In this document: positions 52,616-63,281 of the stretch, in pieces
How the letters are laid out: every line of letters begins with the position of its first letter
Numbering within the stretch: the first letter of the stretch is position 1
Source: Amycolatopsis bartoniae
GTDB taxonomy: Bacteria; Actinomycetota; Actinomycetes; Mycobacteriales; Pseudonocardiaceae
Direction of reading: 5' to 3'
Assembly (NCBI RefSeq): GCF_014191255.1
Contig: NZ_JACHWH010000001.1
Location: 992,001 to 1,056,000 of the forward strand
Length of the DNA stretch: 64,000 bases
Notes under the pieces: generated by a model
What the model saw: the letters and a program-made list of their open reading frames with translations, nothing else
Database searches by the model: none
What the model was told of the DNA's origin: nothing
Made by a program: the position numbers and the translations under genes

Positions 52616-54121
52616 TTACACCACCGCGAGTGGCAAAGCGGTGGGGTGCACGGGGGCGGGAAGGTCCGAGGCGCCGGTGAGGTAGGCGTCCACGGCGTTG
52701 GCCACCGAGCGGCCCTCCGCGATCGCCCACACCACCAGGGAAGCGCCGCGGTGCGCGTCGCCGCAGACGAAGACGCCCGGGGCGTCGGTCTGCCAGTCCG
52801 CGCCGCACGAGATGCGGCCGCGGGAGTTCAGCTTGATGTCCAGGTCGTCGAGCAGGCGCATCTCCTCGACGCCCTCGAAGCCGATCGCCAGCAGCACCAG
52901 GTCCGCCGGGATCACCTCGACCTCGTCGGTCACCGGCAGCACCTGCCTGCGGCCCGACTCGTCACGCGACACCCGCACCTTCTGCAGCTCGATCGCCCGC
53001 ACGTGCCCGGAGTCGTCGCCCACGAAACGCTTGACCGCGACGCCGAACAGACGCTCACCGCCCTCCTCGTGCGCCGGGTACGTGCGCAGGATGTACGGCC
53101 ACGTCGGCCACGGCGAACGCTCCTCGTCGCGGGTGGCCGGCGGCATCGGGTACTGGTCCAGCTGCGTCACCGACAGCGCGCCCTGGCGGGTGGCCGTGCC
53201 GTAGCAGTCCGCGCCCGTGTCCCCGCCGCCGATGACGATGACGTGCTTGCCCTTCGCGTCGATCTCCGGCGGCCCGTCGCCCTCGCACTGCTTGTTGGCC
53301 TGCACGAGGTGCTCCATCGCGAGGTGCACGCCCGCCAGCTCGCGCCCGGGCGTCACCGTGTCGTCGCGGCCGCGCAGCGCGCCGACCGCGAGCACCACCG
53401 CGTCGTGCCGGGCCCGCAGCTCCTCGACGGTCAGATCGACGCCGACCTCGCAGCCGGTGACGAACTTCGTGCCCTCCTTGCGCAGCTGCGCCAGGCGGCG
53501 GTCGAGGTGCTTCTTCTCCATCTTGAACTCGGGGATCCCGTAGCGCAGCAGCCCGCCGAGGCGGTCGTCGCGCTCGTACACGGTCACCTCGTGCCCGGCG
53601 CGCGTCAGCTGCTGCGCCGCCGCCAGACCCGCCGGGCCGGACCCGACCACCGCGACCCGCTGCCCCGAGGACACCTCGGCGACCTGCGGCTCGACGATGC
53701 CCATCTCCCACGACTGGTCGGCGATCGTGGCCTCGACCTGCTTGATCGCCACCGGCCCGCCGGACAGCGGCGAGATCGACAGCGTGCACCCGGCCTCGCA
53801 CGGCGCGGGACAGAGCTTCCCGGTGAACTCCGGGAAGTTGTTCGTCGCGTGCAGGCGGTCGCTCGCGGCCGCCCAGTGGCCCTGGCGCACCAGGTCGTTC
53901 CACTCCGGGATCAGGTTGCCCAGCGGGCAGCCGGAACTGCCGGAGTGGCAGAACGGGATACCGCAGTCCATGCAGCGCGTGGCCTGCGTGCGCACCTTCT
54001 TGTTGCGTTCCTCCGAGGAGTCGTACGCGTAGACCTCACGCCAGTCCTGCACCCGCTCGTCACGCGGCCGCTTCTTCGGCTCCTCGCGTTCGAACTTCAG
54101 AAAACCACGGGGGTCAGCCAT
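52616..54121 (-). CDS. gltD: Glutamate synthase (NADPH) small subunit
   Basis: A 501-residue flavoprotein that passes NADPH electrons to GltB. N-terminal cysteines for [4Fe-4S] clusters are in [20 protein letters not shown] and [12 protein letters not shown] fold [17 protein letters not shown] fold [11 protein letters not shown]. The length is about usual for the family (470-500). The ATG lies inside the last codons of gltB (8-bp overlap), so translation is coupled; a strong terminator follows. Confidence 0.97.
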   Translation of the reverse strand: MADPRGFLKFEREEPKKRPRDERVQDWREVYAYDSSEERNKKVRTQATRCMDCGIPFCHSGSSGCPLGNLIPEWNDLVRQGHWAAASDRLHATNNFPEFTGKLCPAPCEAGCTLSISPLSGGPVAIKQVEATIADQSWEMGIVEPQVAEVSSGQRVAVVGSGPAGLAAAQQLTRAGHEVTVYERDDRLGGLLRYGIPEFKMEKKHLDRRLAQLRKEGTKFVTGCEVGVDLTVEELRARHDAVVLAVGALRGRDDTVTPGRELAGVHLAMEHLVQANKQCEGDGPPEIDAKGKHVIVIGGGDTGADCYGTATRQGALSVTQLDQYPMPPATRDEERSPWPTWPYILRTYPAHEEGGERLFGVAVKRFVGDDSGHVRAIELQKVRVSRDESGRRQVLPVTDEVEVIPADLVLLAIGFEGVEEMRLLDDLDIKLNSRGRISCGADWQTDAPGVFVCGDAHRGASLVVWAIAEGRSVANAVDAYLTGASDLPAPVHPTALPLAVV

Positions 54122-57100
54122 TCGCGGCCTCCATCACAGCCTCGTCGACGTCACGCCCCATTGCTTTCGCCGTTTTCATCGCCTGCAGCACGCGCGCGTA
54201 GTCACGCGGCATGACCTTCGTGAACGACGCCGACCGCCGGGGCCAGTCGCCGAGCAGTGACGCCGCGACCGTCGAGCCGGTCAGCTCGCGGTGCCGGGTC
54301 ACGATTCCCTTGAGCCAGGACAGGTCCTCGGGTTCGAGCGGGAGCAGGTCGACCATCTCGCCGTTGACCCGCGAGTGGTCGAGGTCCAGCACGTACCCGA
54401 TGCCGCCGGACATGCCGGCCGCCAGGTTCCGCCCCGTCGGCCCGAGCACCACGGCCCGGCCGCCGGTCATGTACTCGAACGCGTGGTCGCCCACGCCCTC
54501 GGCCACGACGGTCGCGCCCGAGTTGCGGACGCAGAACCGCTCGCCGACCTGGCCACGCAGGAACATCTCGCCGCCGGTCGCGCCGTAGGCGAGAGTGTTG
54601 CCCGCGATCACCTGCCGCTCGGCGGCGAACGTCGCGGCCGGGTCGGGACGCACCACGATCCGCCCGCCGGACAGGCCCTTGCCGACGTAGTCGTTGGCGT
54701 CGCCGACCATCTCCAGCGTGACGCCACGCGGCAGGAACGCGCCGAGCGACTGCCCGGCCGAACCGGTGAGCCGCACGTGGATCGTGCCGTCCGGCAGGCC
54801 CTCCCCGCCGTAGCGGCGGGTGATCTCCGACCCGAGCAGCGTGCCGACGGTGCGGTTGACGTTGCGGACCGGCAGCTCCAGGCGCACCGGGTGCGCGTCC
54901 TCCAGCGCCGCCTCGGCGAGCTGGATGAGCGTGCGGTCCAGCGCGTGCTCCAGCCCGTGGTCCTGCTCGCGGATCTTGCGGCGCGACCCGCCGTACGGGG
55001 TGTCGGTGGGCATCTCGAAGATCGGCCGCAGGTCGAGGCCCTTGGCCTTCCAGTGCTCCACCGCGTCGTCGACGTCGAGCACGTCGGCCCGGCCGATCGC
55101 CTCGTCGAGCGTGCGGAAACCCAGTGCCGCCAAGGTTTCCCGCACTTCCTGCGCGACGAACCGGAAGTAGTTCACCACGTGCTCGGCCTGCCCGGTGTAG
55201 CGCTTGCGCAGGTCCGGGTTCTGCGTCGCGACGCCGACCGGACAGGTGTCCAGGTGGCACACCCGCATCATGATGCAGCCCGCGACGATGAGCGGCGCCG
55301 TGGCGAAGCCGTACTCCTCCGCGCCGAGCAGCGCGGCGACCACGACGTCCCGGCCGGTCTTCATGGCGCCGTCCACCTGCACGGTGATCCGGTCGCGCAG
55401 GCCGTTGAGCATCAGCGTCTGCTGCGTCTCGGCGAGCCCGATCTCCCACGGCGTGCCCGCGTGCTTGAGCGAGTTCAGCGGGGAGGCGCCGGTGCCGCCG
55501 TCGTGCCCGGAGATGAGCACGACGTCCGCGTGCGCCTTGGACACCCCCGCCGCGACCGTGCCGACGCCGAGCGAGGACACCAGCTTCACGTGGATGCGGG
55601 CCTTCTCGTTGGCGTTCTTGAGGTCGTGGATCAGCTGCGCCAGGTCCTCGATCGAGTAGATGTCGTGGTGCGGCGGCGGGGAGATGAGCCCGACGCCCGG
55701 CGTCGAGTGCCGGGTGCGCGCGATCCACGGGTACACCTTGTTCGGCGGGAGCTGGCCGCCCTCGCCGGGCTTCGCGCCCTGCGCCATCTTGATCTGGATG
55801 TCGTCGGCGTTGACCAGGTACTCGCTGGTGACGCCGAACCGGCCACTGGCGACCTGCTTGATCGCGCTGCGGCGCTCCGGGTCGTACAGGCGCTCGGCGT
55901 CCTCGCCGCCCTCGCCGGTGTTGGAGCGGCCGCCGATGCGGTTCATCGCGATCGCGAGCGTCTGGTGCGCCTCCGCGGAGATCGAGCCGTACGACATCGC
56001 GCCGGTGTTGAAGCGCTTGCAGATCGACTCGATCGACTCGACCTCGTCGACGGGGATCGGCTGCCGGCCGCTCTCCTTGAACTTGAACATGCCGCGCAGC
56101 GCGCCGCCTTCGCGGGCGAGGCGGTGCACCTCGTCGCTGTAGGCGCGGTACGCCTCGTCGCGGCGGGTCTTCGACGCGTGCTGCAGCAGGAACACCGTCT
56201 CCGGCGTGAACAGGTGCAGCTCGCCCTCGCGGCGGTAGGCGTACTCGCCGCCGCTGTCCAGCCGCCGGTGCACGCGGTCGGTGGGGTTGTCCGGGTACGC
56301 GCGGCGGTGGCGCATCGCGACCTCTTCGGCCAGCACGTCCAGCCCGACGCCGCCGAGCTTCGACACGGTGCCGGTGAAGTACTCGTCGAGCACTTCCTGC
56401 GACAGGCCGAGCGACTCGAACACCTGCGCCGCGGTGTACGCGGACACGGTCGAGATGCCCATCTTCGACATGATCTTCTGCACGCCCTTGACGAGCGCCT
56501 TGACGTAGTTGCGCACGGCCTGCCGCGGCTCGATGCCCGACAGCATGCCCTGGTTGACCATGTCTTCGAGGGTTTCGAAAGCCAGGTACGGGTTCACCGC
56601 CGCGGCGCCGTAACCGAGCAGCAGCGCGATGTGGTGCACCTCGCGGGCGTCGCCGGACTCGACGACGAGCGCGACGCGCAGCCGCTCCTTGGTGCGCACC
56701 AGGTGGTGGTGCACCGCGGACACCAGCAGCAGCGACGGGATCGGCGCCATCCGGTGGTCGGAGTCGCGGTCGGACAGCACGAGCGTGCGCGCGCCCGCCG
56801 CGATGGCCTCGGACGCCTCGCGGCGCACGCGCTCGACCGCGTCCGCCAGCGCCTTGCCCCCACCGTCCACTTCGAACAGTCCGGACAGGACGGTGCACGC
56901 GAAGCCGGGCAGGTCCCCGTCGTCGTTGATGTGGATGAGCTTCGCCAGCTCGTCGTTGTCGATCACCGGGTACGGCAGCTCGATGTGGCGGCACGACGCC
57001 GGGCCGGGGTCGAGCAGGTTGCGCTCGGGACCCATGATCCGGCTCATCGACGTGACGAGCTCCTCACGGATCGCGTCGAGCGGCGGATTGGTGACCTGCG

Positions 57101-58685
57101 CGAAGTTCTGCTTGAAGTAGTCGTACAGCTGCCGGGACCGCTGGGACAGCACCGCGGGCGGGGTGTCCGTGCCCATCGAGCCGATCGGCTCCGCGGCCTT
57201 CTGCGCCATCGGCGCCAGCAGGATCTTCAGCTCCTCCTCGGTGTAGCCGAAGGAGAGCTGGCGGCGCAGCACCGAGTCGTGGCTCTGGGTCACGTGGTCG
57301 CGGTCGGGCAGGTCGGCCAGCTGCAGCAGGCCCGCGTGCACCCAGTCGCCGTACGGCTGCTGCCGGGCGAGCGCTGTCTTGACCTCGTCGTCGGCGACGA
57401 GCTTGCCCCCGGCGGTGTCCACGAGGAACATCCGGCCCGGCTTGAGCCGCCCCTTGGCCACCACCTGGTCCGGCGGCACGTCGAGCACGCCGGCCTCGCT
57501 GGCCAGCACCACGCGGTCGTCCGCCGTGCGCCACCAGCGCGCCGGGCGCAGGCCGTTGCGGTCGAGCACCGCGCCGACGAGCGTGCCGTCCGTGAACGTG
57601 ACGCACGCCGGGCCGTCCCACGGCTCCATCAGGTTGCCGTGGAACTGGTAGAACGCGCGGCGCTCCGGGTCCATCGACGTGTTGTTCTCCCACGCCTCCG
57701 GGATCATCATCAGCACCGCGTGCGGCAGGCTGCGCCCGCCCAGGTGCAGCAGCTCCAGCACCTCGTCGAAGGAGGCGGAGTCCGAGGCGTCCGGCGAGCA
57801 GATCGGGTACAGCCGCGAGAGGTCGCCCGGGATCAGGTCGGACTCCAGCAGCGCCTCGCGGGCACGCATGCGGTTGCGGTTGCCGCGGACGGTGTTGATC
57901 TCGCCGTTGTGCGCGACGAACCGGAACGGGTGCGCCAGCGGCCAGGACGGGAAGGTGTTGGTGGAGAACCGGCTGTGCACCAGCGCGATCGCGCTCGCCA
58001 GCCGCTCGTCACGGAGGTCCGCGAAGAACGCCGGCAGCTGCTCGGGGGTGACCATTCCCTTGTAGACCAACGTCCGCGACGACAGCGACGGGAAGTACGT
58101 GCCGCACTCGGCGACCACACTGTCGTGCTCCACGCGCTTGCGCAGGCAGAACGTCAGCCTGTCCAGCTCGATACCGGCCGGGCGCACGCCGTCGGAACCC
58201 GGCTTGCCCGCGACGAACAGCATCGCGAAGTGCGGCATCACCGAACGCGCGGTGGGCCCGATGTTCGCGGCGTCGGCGTCGGCGGGCACGTCGCGCCAGC
58301 CGAGCACGTCGAGGCTCTCCTCCTCGGCCAGGCGCTCGATCAGCGACACGGCCTTGGCCCGCCGCTCGGCTTCCGCGGGCAGGAACGCGATGCCCGCCGC
58401 GTACCGGTGCTGCCCACCGGCGGCCGGCTCCGGCAGCTCGAACGGGGTGACCGCGCGCAGCAGCTCGTCGGGCAGCTGCAGCAGGATGCCGGCGCCGTCG
58501 CCCGAGGTGGGCTCGGCCCCCGCGGCACCGCGGTGGTCGAGGTTCATCAGCGCCGTCAGGCCGTCGGTGACGATGCGGTGCGAGCGCCGTCCCCGGATGT
58601 CGGCCACCATGGCGACACCGCAGGAGTCCTGTTCGAGCGCGGGGTCGTACAGACCCTGCTTGCCTGGAGTGGCGGAGAAGATCAT
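54114..58685 (-). CDS. gltB: Glutamate synthase large subunit
   Basis: A 1523-residue enzyme converting glutamine and 2-oxoglutarate to two glutamates. The N-terminal Ntn amidotransferase begins at Cys22 ([10 protein letters not shown]) after a 21-residue propeptide; the central and FMN synthase domains follow, with the 3Fe-4S cysteines in [12 protein letters not shown]; the GxGxG beta-helix ends the protein. GGAGGTCC precedes the ATG. First gene of the gltBD operon; a GAAAC-type GlnR-like half-site lies about 100 bp upstream. Confidence 0.97.
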   Translation of the reverse strand: MIFSATPGKQGLYDPALEQDSCGVAMVADIRGRRSHRIVTDGLTALMNLDHRGAAGAEPTSGDGAGILLQLPDELLRAVTPFELPEPAAGGQHRYAAGIAFLPAEAERRAKAVSLIERLAEEESLDVLGWRDVPADADAANIGPTARSVMPHFAMLFVAGKPGSDGVRPAGIELDRLTFCLRKRVEHDSVVAECGTYFPSLSSRTLVYKGMVTPEQLPAFFADLRDERLASAIALVHSRFSTNTFPSWPLAHPFRFVAHNGEINTVRGNRNRMRAREALLESDLIPGDLSRLYPICSPDASDSASFDEVLELLHLGGRSLPHAVLMMIPEAWENNTSMDPERRAFYQFHGNLMEPWDGPACVTFTDGTLVGAVLDRNGLRPARWWRTADDRVVLASEAGVLDVPPDQVVAKGRLKPGRMFLVDTAGGKLVADDEVKTALARQQPYGDWVHAGLLQLADLPDRDHVTQSHDSVLRRQLSFGYTEEELKILLAPMAQKAAEPIGSMGTDTPPAVLSQRSRQLYDYFKQNFAQVTNPPLDAIREELVTSMSRIMGPERNLLDPGPASCRHIELPYPVIDNDELAKLIHINDDGDLPGFACTVLSGLFEVDGGGKALADAVERVRREASEAIAAGARTLVLSDRDSDHRMAPIPSLLLVSAVHHHLVRTKERLRVALVVESGDAREVHHIALLLGYGAAAVNPYLAFETLEDMVNQGMLSGIEPRQAVRNYVKALVKGVQKIMSKMGISTVSAYTAAQVFESLGLSQEVLDEYFTGTVSKLGGVGLDVLAEEVAMRHRRAYPDNPTDRVHRRLDSGGEYAYRREGELHLFTPETVFLLQHASKTRRDEAYRAYSDEVHRLAREGGALRGMFKFKESGRQPIPVDEVESIESICKRFNTGAMSYGSISAEAHQTLAIAMNRIGGRSNTGEGGEDAERLYDPERRSAIKQVASGRFGVTSEYLVNADDIQIKMAQGAKPGEGGQLPPNKVYPWIARTRHSTPGVGLISPPPHHDIYSIEDLAQLIHDLKNANEKARIHVKLVSSLGVGTVAAGVSKAHADVVLISGHDGGTGASPLNSLKHAGTPWEIGLAETQQTLMLNGLRDRITVQVDGAMKTGRDVVVAALLGAEEYGFATAPLIVAGCIMMRVCHLDTCPVGVATQNPDLRKRYTGQAEHVVNYFRFVAQEVRETLAALGFRTLDEAIGRADVLDVDDAVEHWKAKGLDLRPIFEMPTDTPYGGSRRKIREQDHGLEHALDRTLIQLAEAALEDAHPVRLELPVRNVNRTVGTLLGSEITRRYGGEGLPDGTIHVRLTGSAGQSLGAFLPRGVTLEMVGDANDYVGKGLSGGRIVVRPDPAATFAAERQVIAGNTLAYGATGGEMFLRGQVGERFCVRNSGATVVAEGVGDHAFEYMTGGRAVVLGPTGRNLAAGMSGGIGYVLDLDHSRVNGEMVDLLPLEPEDLSWLKGIVTRHRELTGSTVAASLLGDWPRRSASFTKVMPRDYARVLQAMKTAKAMGRDVDEAVMEAANG

Positions 58686-58977
58686 GCGGGGACCTCCTTC
58701 GTCGTCGTCGTGCTCAGTGCGGAAAGTTCCCCCGGTCTTGCTGTGCTCGGGACGACGATGGCCCGCTGATTAGCGCGACCTTAACACCCAGGAAACATGA
58801 CAGCACCCTCTCGAGATGTGGATTTTCTTCTCGGGGAGGTAACGATCTGGCTGCGGAGAACGACTTCGTTCTTGATGCGCTCGTTCCGGCGGGGGAACGG
58901 TTCCAGTGTAGGTCGCGCGTATCCGTCAAGATTACGTGAACGTTGCCCGAACGGGCCAGATCTCGCGGTGGTAGCGT
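58686..58977. promoter_or_regulatory. Divergent control region gltB / B12-riboswitch transcript
   Basis: No supported gene lies here. TTAAC-ACCCAG-GAAAC (58781-58796) resembles half of a GlnR box (GTnAC-N6-GAAAC) and lies about 100 bp before gltB. AGAACGA-CT-TCGTTCT (58857-58872) is a perfect 7-2-7 inverted repeat of unknown owner. Short ORFs at 58797-58979 on the plus strand have no ribosome site or conserved features. Confidence 0.4.
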
Positions 58978-59105
58978 AAGTCACTGCTGGTCAGCGGCTT
59001 GCCGGCCAGTGGTGCGCGGACGGGGAAACCGGTGGGAATCCGGTGCTGTGCCGCAACTGTGACGGTCCGTACACGGGCCGAAGCCAGATCGCCGTCGCGC
59101 GCCGA
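58978..59105 (+). ncRNA. Cobalamin (AdoCbl) riboswitch
   Basis: The conserved elements occur in order: GGGGAAACCGGTGGGAATCC (59022-59041), then GCTGTGCCGCAACTGT (B12-box core, 59045-59060), then AAGCCAGATCGCC. This is a typical class I cobalamin riboswitch. Downstream, CACCTC (59113-59118) pairs with GAGGTG (59126-59131) in a hairpin, and the same CACCTC can pair with the AGAGGT ribosome site at 59177-59182, so B12 binding probably switches translation of btuF. Limits of the element are approximate. Confidence 0.95.
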
Positions 59106-59186
59106 CGCCCCTCACCTCCGGCTCAGAGGTGCGGCGTGACCGGGCACGGCACGGCGCGACGCCGGGGGCCGTCCACAGAGGTCCAG

Positions 59187-60104
59187 ATGACACGCCGGTT
59201 TCCGCTCCTGCTCGTGGTCCTGCTCGTGCTCGCCGGCTGCGCCAGCCACCAGCAGGACGAGGCTTCCCCCGCGAAGCCCGACACCGAGGCGGTGTTCCCG
59301 GTCACCATCGGCTCGGTGACCATCGACTCCCAGCCCGCCCGGATCGTCTCCCTGTCGCCGTCCGCCACCGAAACGCTGTTCGCGCTGGGCGCGGGCGCGC
59401 AGGTGGTCGCGGTCGACTCCCAGTCCGACTACCCACCCCAGGCGCCGCACACCGCGTTGTCCGCGCTGAGCCCGGACCCGGAGGCAATCGCGGGCTACCA
59501 CCCCGATCTTGTGGTCACTTCTGCCGACACGAACGGCCTTTCGGCCGCGCTCGCGAAGACCGGCACGAAGACGCTCGTGATGCCGGACGCGAAGACCCTC
59601 GACGACGCCTACGCCGAGTTCCTCGACCTCGGCCGGGCCACCGGCCACCAGGCCGAGGGCGAGAGCCTGGCCCGCCAGACCCGTTCCGACATCGACCAGG
59701 TGATCGCCGCCACGCCGAAACCGGCCCGGCCGCTCAGCTTCTACTGGGAGCTCGACCAGACCTACTACAGCGTGACGTCGAAGACGTTCCTCGGGCAGGT
59801 GCTCGCGCGGTTCGGGCTGACGAACATCGCGGACGGCACCGACCCGGCCGCCAACGGGGGCTACCCGCAGCTGTCCGCGGAGCGGATCCTGCAGTCCGAT
59901 CCGGACGTCGTCTTCCTGGCGGACACGAAGTGCTGCGGGCAGAGCGCGCAGACCGTCGCCGCCCGGCCGGGCTGGAACACGCTGACCGCCGTCAAGGAGG
60001 GGCACGTCTTCCCGCTCGACGACGATCTCGCCTCGCGGTGGAGCCCGCGCATCGTGGACCTCGTGCGCGCGATCTCAGCCGACGTGACCGATGCGGGCAA
60101 GTAG
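59187..60104 (+). CDS. btuF: Cobalamin ABC transporter substrate-binding lipoprotein
   Basis: A 305-residue lipoprotein: signal peptide with lipobox LAGCAS (Cys18), then a class III binding fold (RIVSLSPSATETLFALGAGAQVVAVDSQSDYP) as in BtuF/FecB. The riboswitch marks it as a B12 or cobinamide receptor. The ATG at 59187 with AGAGGT is used; longer frames run into the riboswitch. It overlaps btuC by 14 bp. Confidence 0.93.
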   Translation: MTRRFPLLLVVLLVLAGCASHQQDEASPAKPDTEAVFPVTIGSVTIDSQPARIVSLSPSATETLFALGAGAQVVAVDSQSDYPPQAPHTALSALSPDPEAIAGYHPDLVVTSADTNGLSAALAKTGTKTLVMPDAKTLDDAYAEFLDLGRATGHQAEGESLARQTRSDIDQVIAATPKPARPLSFYWELDQTYYSVTSKTFLGQVLARFGLTNIADGTDPAANGGYPQLSAERILQSDPDVVFLADTKCCGQSAQTVAARPGWNTLTAVKEGHVFPLDDDLASRWSPRIVDLVRAISADVTDAGK

Positions 60105-61119
60105 GGCGCACGTCACGCGCCTGCGCCCCTGGCTCGTCGTCGCCGCGGTGCTGGTGCTGCTCGTGGCGCTCCTCGCCGGGGTCCTGATCGGCGCCGCGGA
60201 CCTGGGCTGGCGGCGGGTGCTCGGCGAGATCTTCGCCGAGGCGACCGGCGGGCGCTCGCCGCTGACGGCCCGCGAGGCCGCGATCGTGTGGCAGCTGCGG
60301 GTTCCCCGCGTCCTGCTCGCGGGGCTGGTGGGCGCCGCGCTCGCCATGTCCGGCGCCACGTTCCAGGGCGTGTTCCGCAACCCGCTCGCCGACCCGTACC
60401 TGCTGGGCGCGGCCGCGGGCGCGGGGATGGCGGCGACGATCGTGGTCGTCGCCACCCCCGGGGCGAGCGGCTGGGTGCCGCCGGCCGCGTTCGCCGGGGC
60501 TCTCGGCGGCGTGGGGCTGAGCTGGCTGCTGGGCCGGACCACCGGGGGCGGCGGCACAGCGGGCCTGCTGCTGGCGGGCGTCGCCGTCGGGTCGTTCCTG
60601 TCGGCGGTGCAGACGTTCGCGCAGCAGCTCAACACCGAGACGATCCGGCAGGTCTACACGTGGCTGCTGGGCGGGCTGAACGTCAGCGGCTGGCACGAGG
60701 TCCTCGTCGCCCTGCCCTACATCGCCGTCGCGGCGGTGATCCTGTGCGTGAGCGCGCGCCTGCTGGACGTGCTCTCGCTCGGCGACGCGGAGGCCGAGTC
60801 GCTCGGCGTCCGGCCCGCGCGCGTCCGGCTGCTGCTGCTCGCCGCGGCGTCGCTGGCGACGGCGGCCGCGGTGTCGGTGAGCGGGCTGATCGGGTTCGTC
60901 GGCATCGTGGTGCCACACGTGGTGCGGTTGCTGGCCGGGGCCAGCTACCGCGTAGTGGTCCCGCTTTCGCTGCTGGGCGGGGCGGTGTTCCTGATCGCCG
61001 CGGACCAGGTGGCCCGTACGGTCCTGCCGGGCGAGCTGCCGCTCGGCGTCGTGACGGCGTTCGCCGGGGCACCGTTCTTCGTGGCCGTGCTGCGGTCCTC
61101 ACGGGGGAAGGTGTCATGA
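60091..61119 (+). CDS. btuC: Cobalamin ABC transporter permease
   Basis: A 342-residue BtuC/FecCD-type permease with about ten helices: LRVPRVLLAGLVGAALAMSGATFQGVFRNPLADPYLLG is the family hallmark, and the C-terminal GFVGIVVPHVVRLL coupling region contacts BtuD. Starts within the btuF 3' end and ends overlapping the btuD start (ATGA). Confidence 0.95.
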   Translation: MRASRAHVTRLRPWLVVAAVLVLLVALLAGVLIGAADLGWRRVLGEIFAEATGGRSPLTAREAAIVWQLRVPRVLLAGLVGAALAMSGATFQGVFRNPLADPYLLGAAAGAGMAATIVVVATPGASGWVPPAAFAGALGGVGLSWLLGRTTGGGGTAGLLLAGVAVGSFLSAVQTFAQQLNTETIRQVYTWLLGGLNVSGWHEVLVALPYIAVAAVILCVSARLLDVLSLGDAEAESLGVRPARVRLLLLAAASLATAAAVSVSGLIGFVGIVVPHVVRLLAGASYRVVVPLSLLGGAVFLIAADQVARTVLPGELPLGVVTAFAGAPFFVAVLRSSRGKVS

Positions 61120-61892
61120 CGGCGCTGCGGTTGGAGGGCGTGCGCGCGGGCTACGACGGGCGCGAGGTCGTGCACGAGGTGTCCGTGACGGTGCCTGCGG
61201 GCAGCTGGCTCGCGATCGTCGGGCCGAACGGCGCCGGGAAGTCCACGCTGCTCAAGACGATGGCCGGGCTGTTGCCGGGCACCGGCCGCGTCCTCGTCGA
61301 CGACCGGCCGGTGCCTTCGTTGTCCCGCAAGGAAAAGGCGCGGAAGCTGGGGTACGCGCCGCAGGACGCGGTGCTGCCCGCCGGGCTCACCGTCACCGAC
61401 TACGCGTTGCTCGGCCGCACCCCGCACCTGGGTCTGCTCGCGCGCGAAAGCGCGGCCGATCTGTCCGTTGTGGACGAAGCACTCGCCCGGCTCGACCTCG
61501 CCGGGCTGGCGGGACGCGCCCTGGGCACGTTGTCCGGCGGTGAGCGCCAGCGCGCGGTGCTCGCGCGGGTGCTGGCGCAGCAGGCGAGCGTGCTGCTGCT
61601 GGACGAGCCGACGACGGGGCTGGACCTCGGGCACGCACAGGCGATGCTGGAGCTGATCGACCGGCTGCGCCGTGAGGACGGCACCACCGTGGTGTCCACA
61701 TTGCACGATCTGACGTTCGCCGCCCAGTACGCGGACCGGGTGCTGCTGCTGTCCGACGGCACGGTCGCCGCGGCCGGAAAACCGGCGGAAGTCCTGACGC
61801 CGCAAGCACTCGCGCAGCACTACGGCGCGACCGCCGACATCCTGACCGCGCCCCGCGGCGAACTGGTCGTCACCCCCGTCCGCCCCCGCTGA
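61116..61892 (+). CDS. btuD: Cobalamin ABC transporter ATP-binding protein
   Basis: A 258-residue ATPase: Walker A GPNGAGKST, Q-loop APQDA, signature LSGGERQR, Walker B VLLLDEPTTGLD, and switch His in STLHD. It overlaps btuC by four bases, giving a tightly coupled btuFCD operon. The operon ends with zero bases between its TGA and the stop of the convergent SDR. Confidence 0.95.
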   Translation: MTALRLEGVRAGYDGREVVHEVSVTVPAGSWLAIVGPNGAGKSTLLKTMAGLLPGTGRVLVDDRPVPSLSRKEKARKLGYAPQDAVLPAGLTVTDYALLGRTPHLGLLARESAADLSVVDEALARLDLAGLAGRALGTLSGGERQRAVLARVLAQQASVLLLDEPTTGLDLGHAQAMLELIDRLRREDGTTVVSTLHDLTFAAQYADRVLLLSDGTVAAAGKPAEVLTPQALAQHYGATADILTAPRGELVVTPVRPR

Positions 61893-62615
61893 CTAGCTCT
61901 GCGCCGTCGGGCGCACCACGACCTCGTTCACGTCCACGTCGGCCGGCTGCCCGACGGCGAACGCGACCGCGCGGGCGATCGCGTCCGGGCCGATGGCGAC
62001 CTTGTCCACCATCGCGCGCATCGGCTCCGGCGCCCCCTCGACGAACTCGGTCCTGGTCATGCCGGGCGAAACGATCGTGACGCGCAGGCTGTCGCCCGCC
62101 TCCTGGCGCAGGCCCTCGCACAACGCGCACACGGCGACCTTGGTGGCGGAGTAGACGGCTTGCCCCGGTACGGTCCGGTACGCCGAGGTCGAGGCGATCG
62201 TCACGAACTGCCCCGAGCCCTGCGCGCGGAACACCGGCAGCGCGGCGGCGATGCCGTGCAGCACGCCCTTGAGGTTCACGTCGACCATCTGGTCCCAGGC
62301 GTCCACGCGCAGCTCGTCGAGCGGCGCGACCGTGGCCACGCCCGCGTTGCCGACCAGGACGTCGAGGCGGCCGAAGCGCTCGCGGGCCACGTCGACGAGG
62401 TTCACCAGGTCCTGCCGCCGGGTCACGTCCGTCGGCGCGAAGGCAGCCTCCCCGCCCGCGCCGATGATGCGTTTCGCCAGGTCCTCCAACCGTTCCACGC
62501 GACGGGCGCCCAGGACCACCTTCGCGCCGCGCTCGGCGAGCAACAGCGCCGTCGCCTCGCCGATCCCGCTGCCCGCGCCCGTGATCGCGACGACCTTGCC
62601 TTCGATTTCCGTCAT
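61893..62615 (-). CDS. SDR family oxidoreductase
   Basis: A 240-residue classical SDR: TGAGSGIG cofactor motif, NAG in GNAGVA, Ser in IASTSAY, and catalytic YSATK. NADP(H) preference is suggested by GARRVERL (Arg pair after beta 2). Substrate unknown. GGAAGGG precedes the ATG. It is divergent from a TetR gene with a 22-bp palindrome between, so it is likely the repressed target. Confidence 0.92.
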   Translation of the reverse strand: MTEIEGKVVAITGAGSGIGEATALLLAERGAKVVLGARRVERLEDLAKRIIGAGGEAAFAPTDVTRRQDLVNLVDVARERFGRLDVLVGNAGVATVAPLDELRVDAWDQMVDVNLKGVLHGIAAALPVFRAQGSGQFVTIASTSAYRTVPGQAVYSATKVAVCALCEGLRQEAGDSLRVTIVSPGMTRTEFVEGAPEPMRAMVDKVAIGPDAIARAVAFAVGQPADVDVNEVVVRPTAQS

Positions 62616-62632
62616 GTCCGACCCTTCCGATC

Positions 62633-62654
62633 AATGTAATACCCTACTTACATT
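62633..62654. promoter_or_regulatory. TetR operator AATGTAA-N8-TTACATT
   Basis: A perfect 7-8-7 inverted repeat in the 50-bp gap between divergent SDR and tetR start codons, overlapping the predicted -10 TACTCT of tetR. It is the expected site for the adjacent TetR protein and would repress both directions. Confidence 0.85.
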
Positions 62655-62665
62655 ACTCTGGTCGA

Positions 62666-63262
62666 GTGGCCAAGCGCGAGAGCTACCATCACGGGGACCT
62701 CCGGGCCGCGCTCGTCGAAGCGGCGCTGGAGCTGATCGCCGAGCGCGGGATCGACGCGCTGTCGGTCGCCGAGGCGGCCCGCCGCACCGGCGTGAGCCCG
62801 GGCGCGCCCTACCGGCACTTCCCCACGCGGCTCGCGTTGCTGAAGGCCGCGGCGACACGGGCGGCGGAGTTGCTGGCGGCCGATCTCCGTGCGGCGCTTG
62901 AGAAAACGGCAAATCCCACGGAAGCGCTCGCGGCGACCGCGGGTGCGTACGTGCGCTTCGTCGTGCGGCACCGAGCCGGGTTCGACCTGGTCTTCGCCGC
63001 ACAGCTGCGCCCGCTCGCCGACCCCGCGCTCGGTGAGGCGGGGCGCGCGGTGATGGACGTCCTGCTGCCGATCGCGCTGGAGCTGACCGGGGACGCCCAG
63101 TCCGCGCTCGACCTGCTGCAGCAGCACATCGCGGCCGCGCACGGGTTCGCCGTCCTGCACCTGAGCGGCTTCATCAGCCGCTACTCACCGGGCGTCGACG
63201 ACGTCGCCGAAGGCGCCGCGAACGCCAGCCGGGCCCTCGCGGCGGCTGCCCGCGGGGACTAG
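62666..63262 (+). CDS. TetR/AcrR family regulator
   Basis: A 198-residue repressor: the N-terminal [46 protein letters not shown] helix-turn-helix, then a WHG-type C-terminal ligand domain. TACTCT (62654-62659) six bases before the GTG start gives a leaderless pattern. Controls the divergent SDR gene through the 22-bp palindrome. Confidence 0.92.
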   Translation: MAKRESYHHGDLRAALVEAALELIAERGIDALSVAEAARRTGVSPGAPYRHFPTRLALLKAAATRAAELLAADLRAALEKTANPTEALAATAGAYVRFVVRHRAGFDLVFAAQLRPLADPALGEAGRAVMDVLLPIALELTGDAQSALDLLQQHIAAAHGFAVLHLSGFISRYSPGVDDVAEGAANASRALAAAARGD

Positions 63263-63281
63263 AACCTGTTACAGTCCGGGC

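Noticed and set aside
54291..58769. Long plus-strand frame of about 1490 codons opposite gltB
   Set aside because: It is the antisense shadow of gltB in GC-rich DNA; composition is Arg/Val/His-rich and lacks any domain.
58797..58979. 60-codon plus-strand ORF upstream of the riboswitch
   Set aside because: No ribosome site, no conserved features, and it lies in the divergent promoter region.
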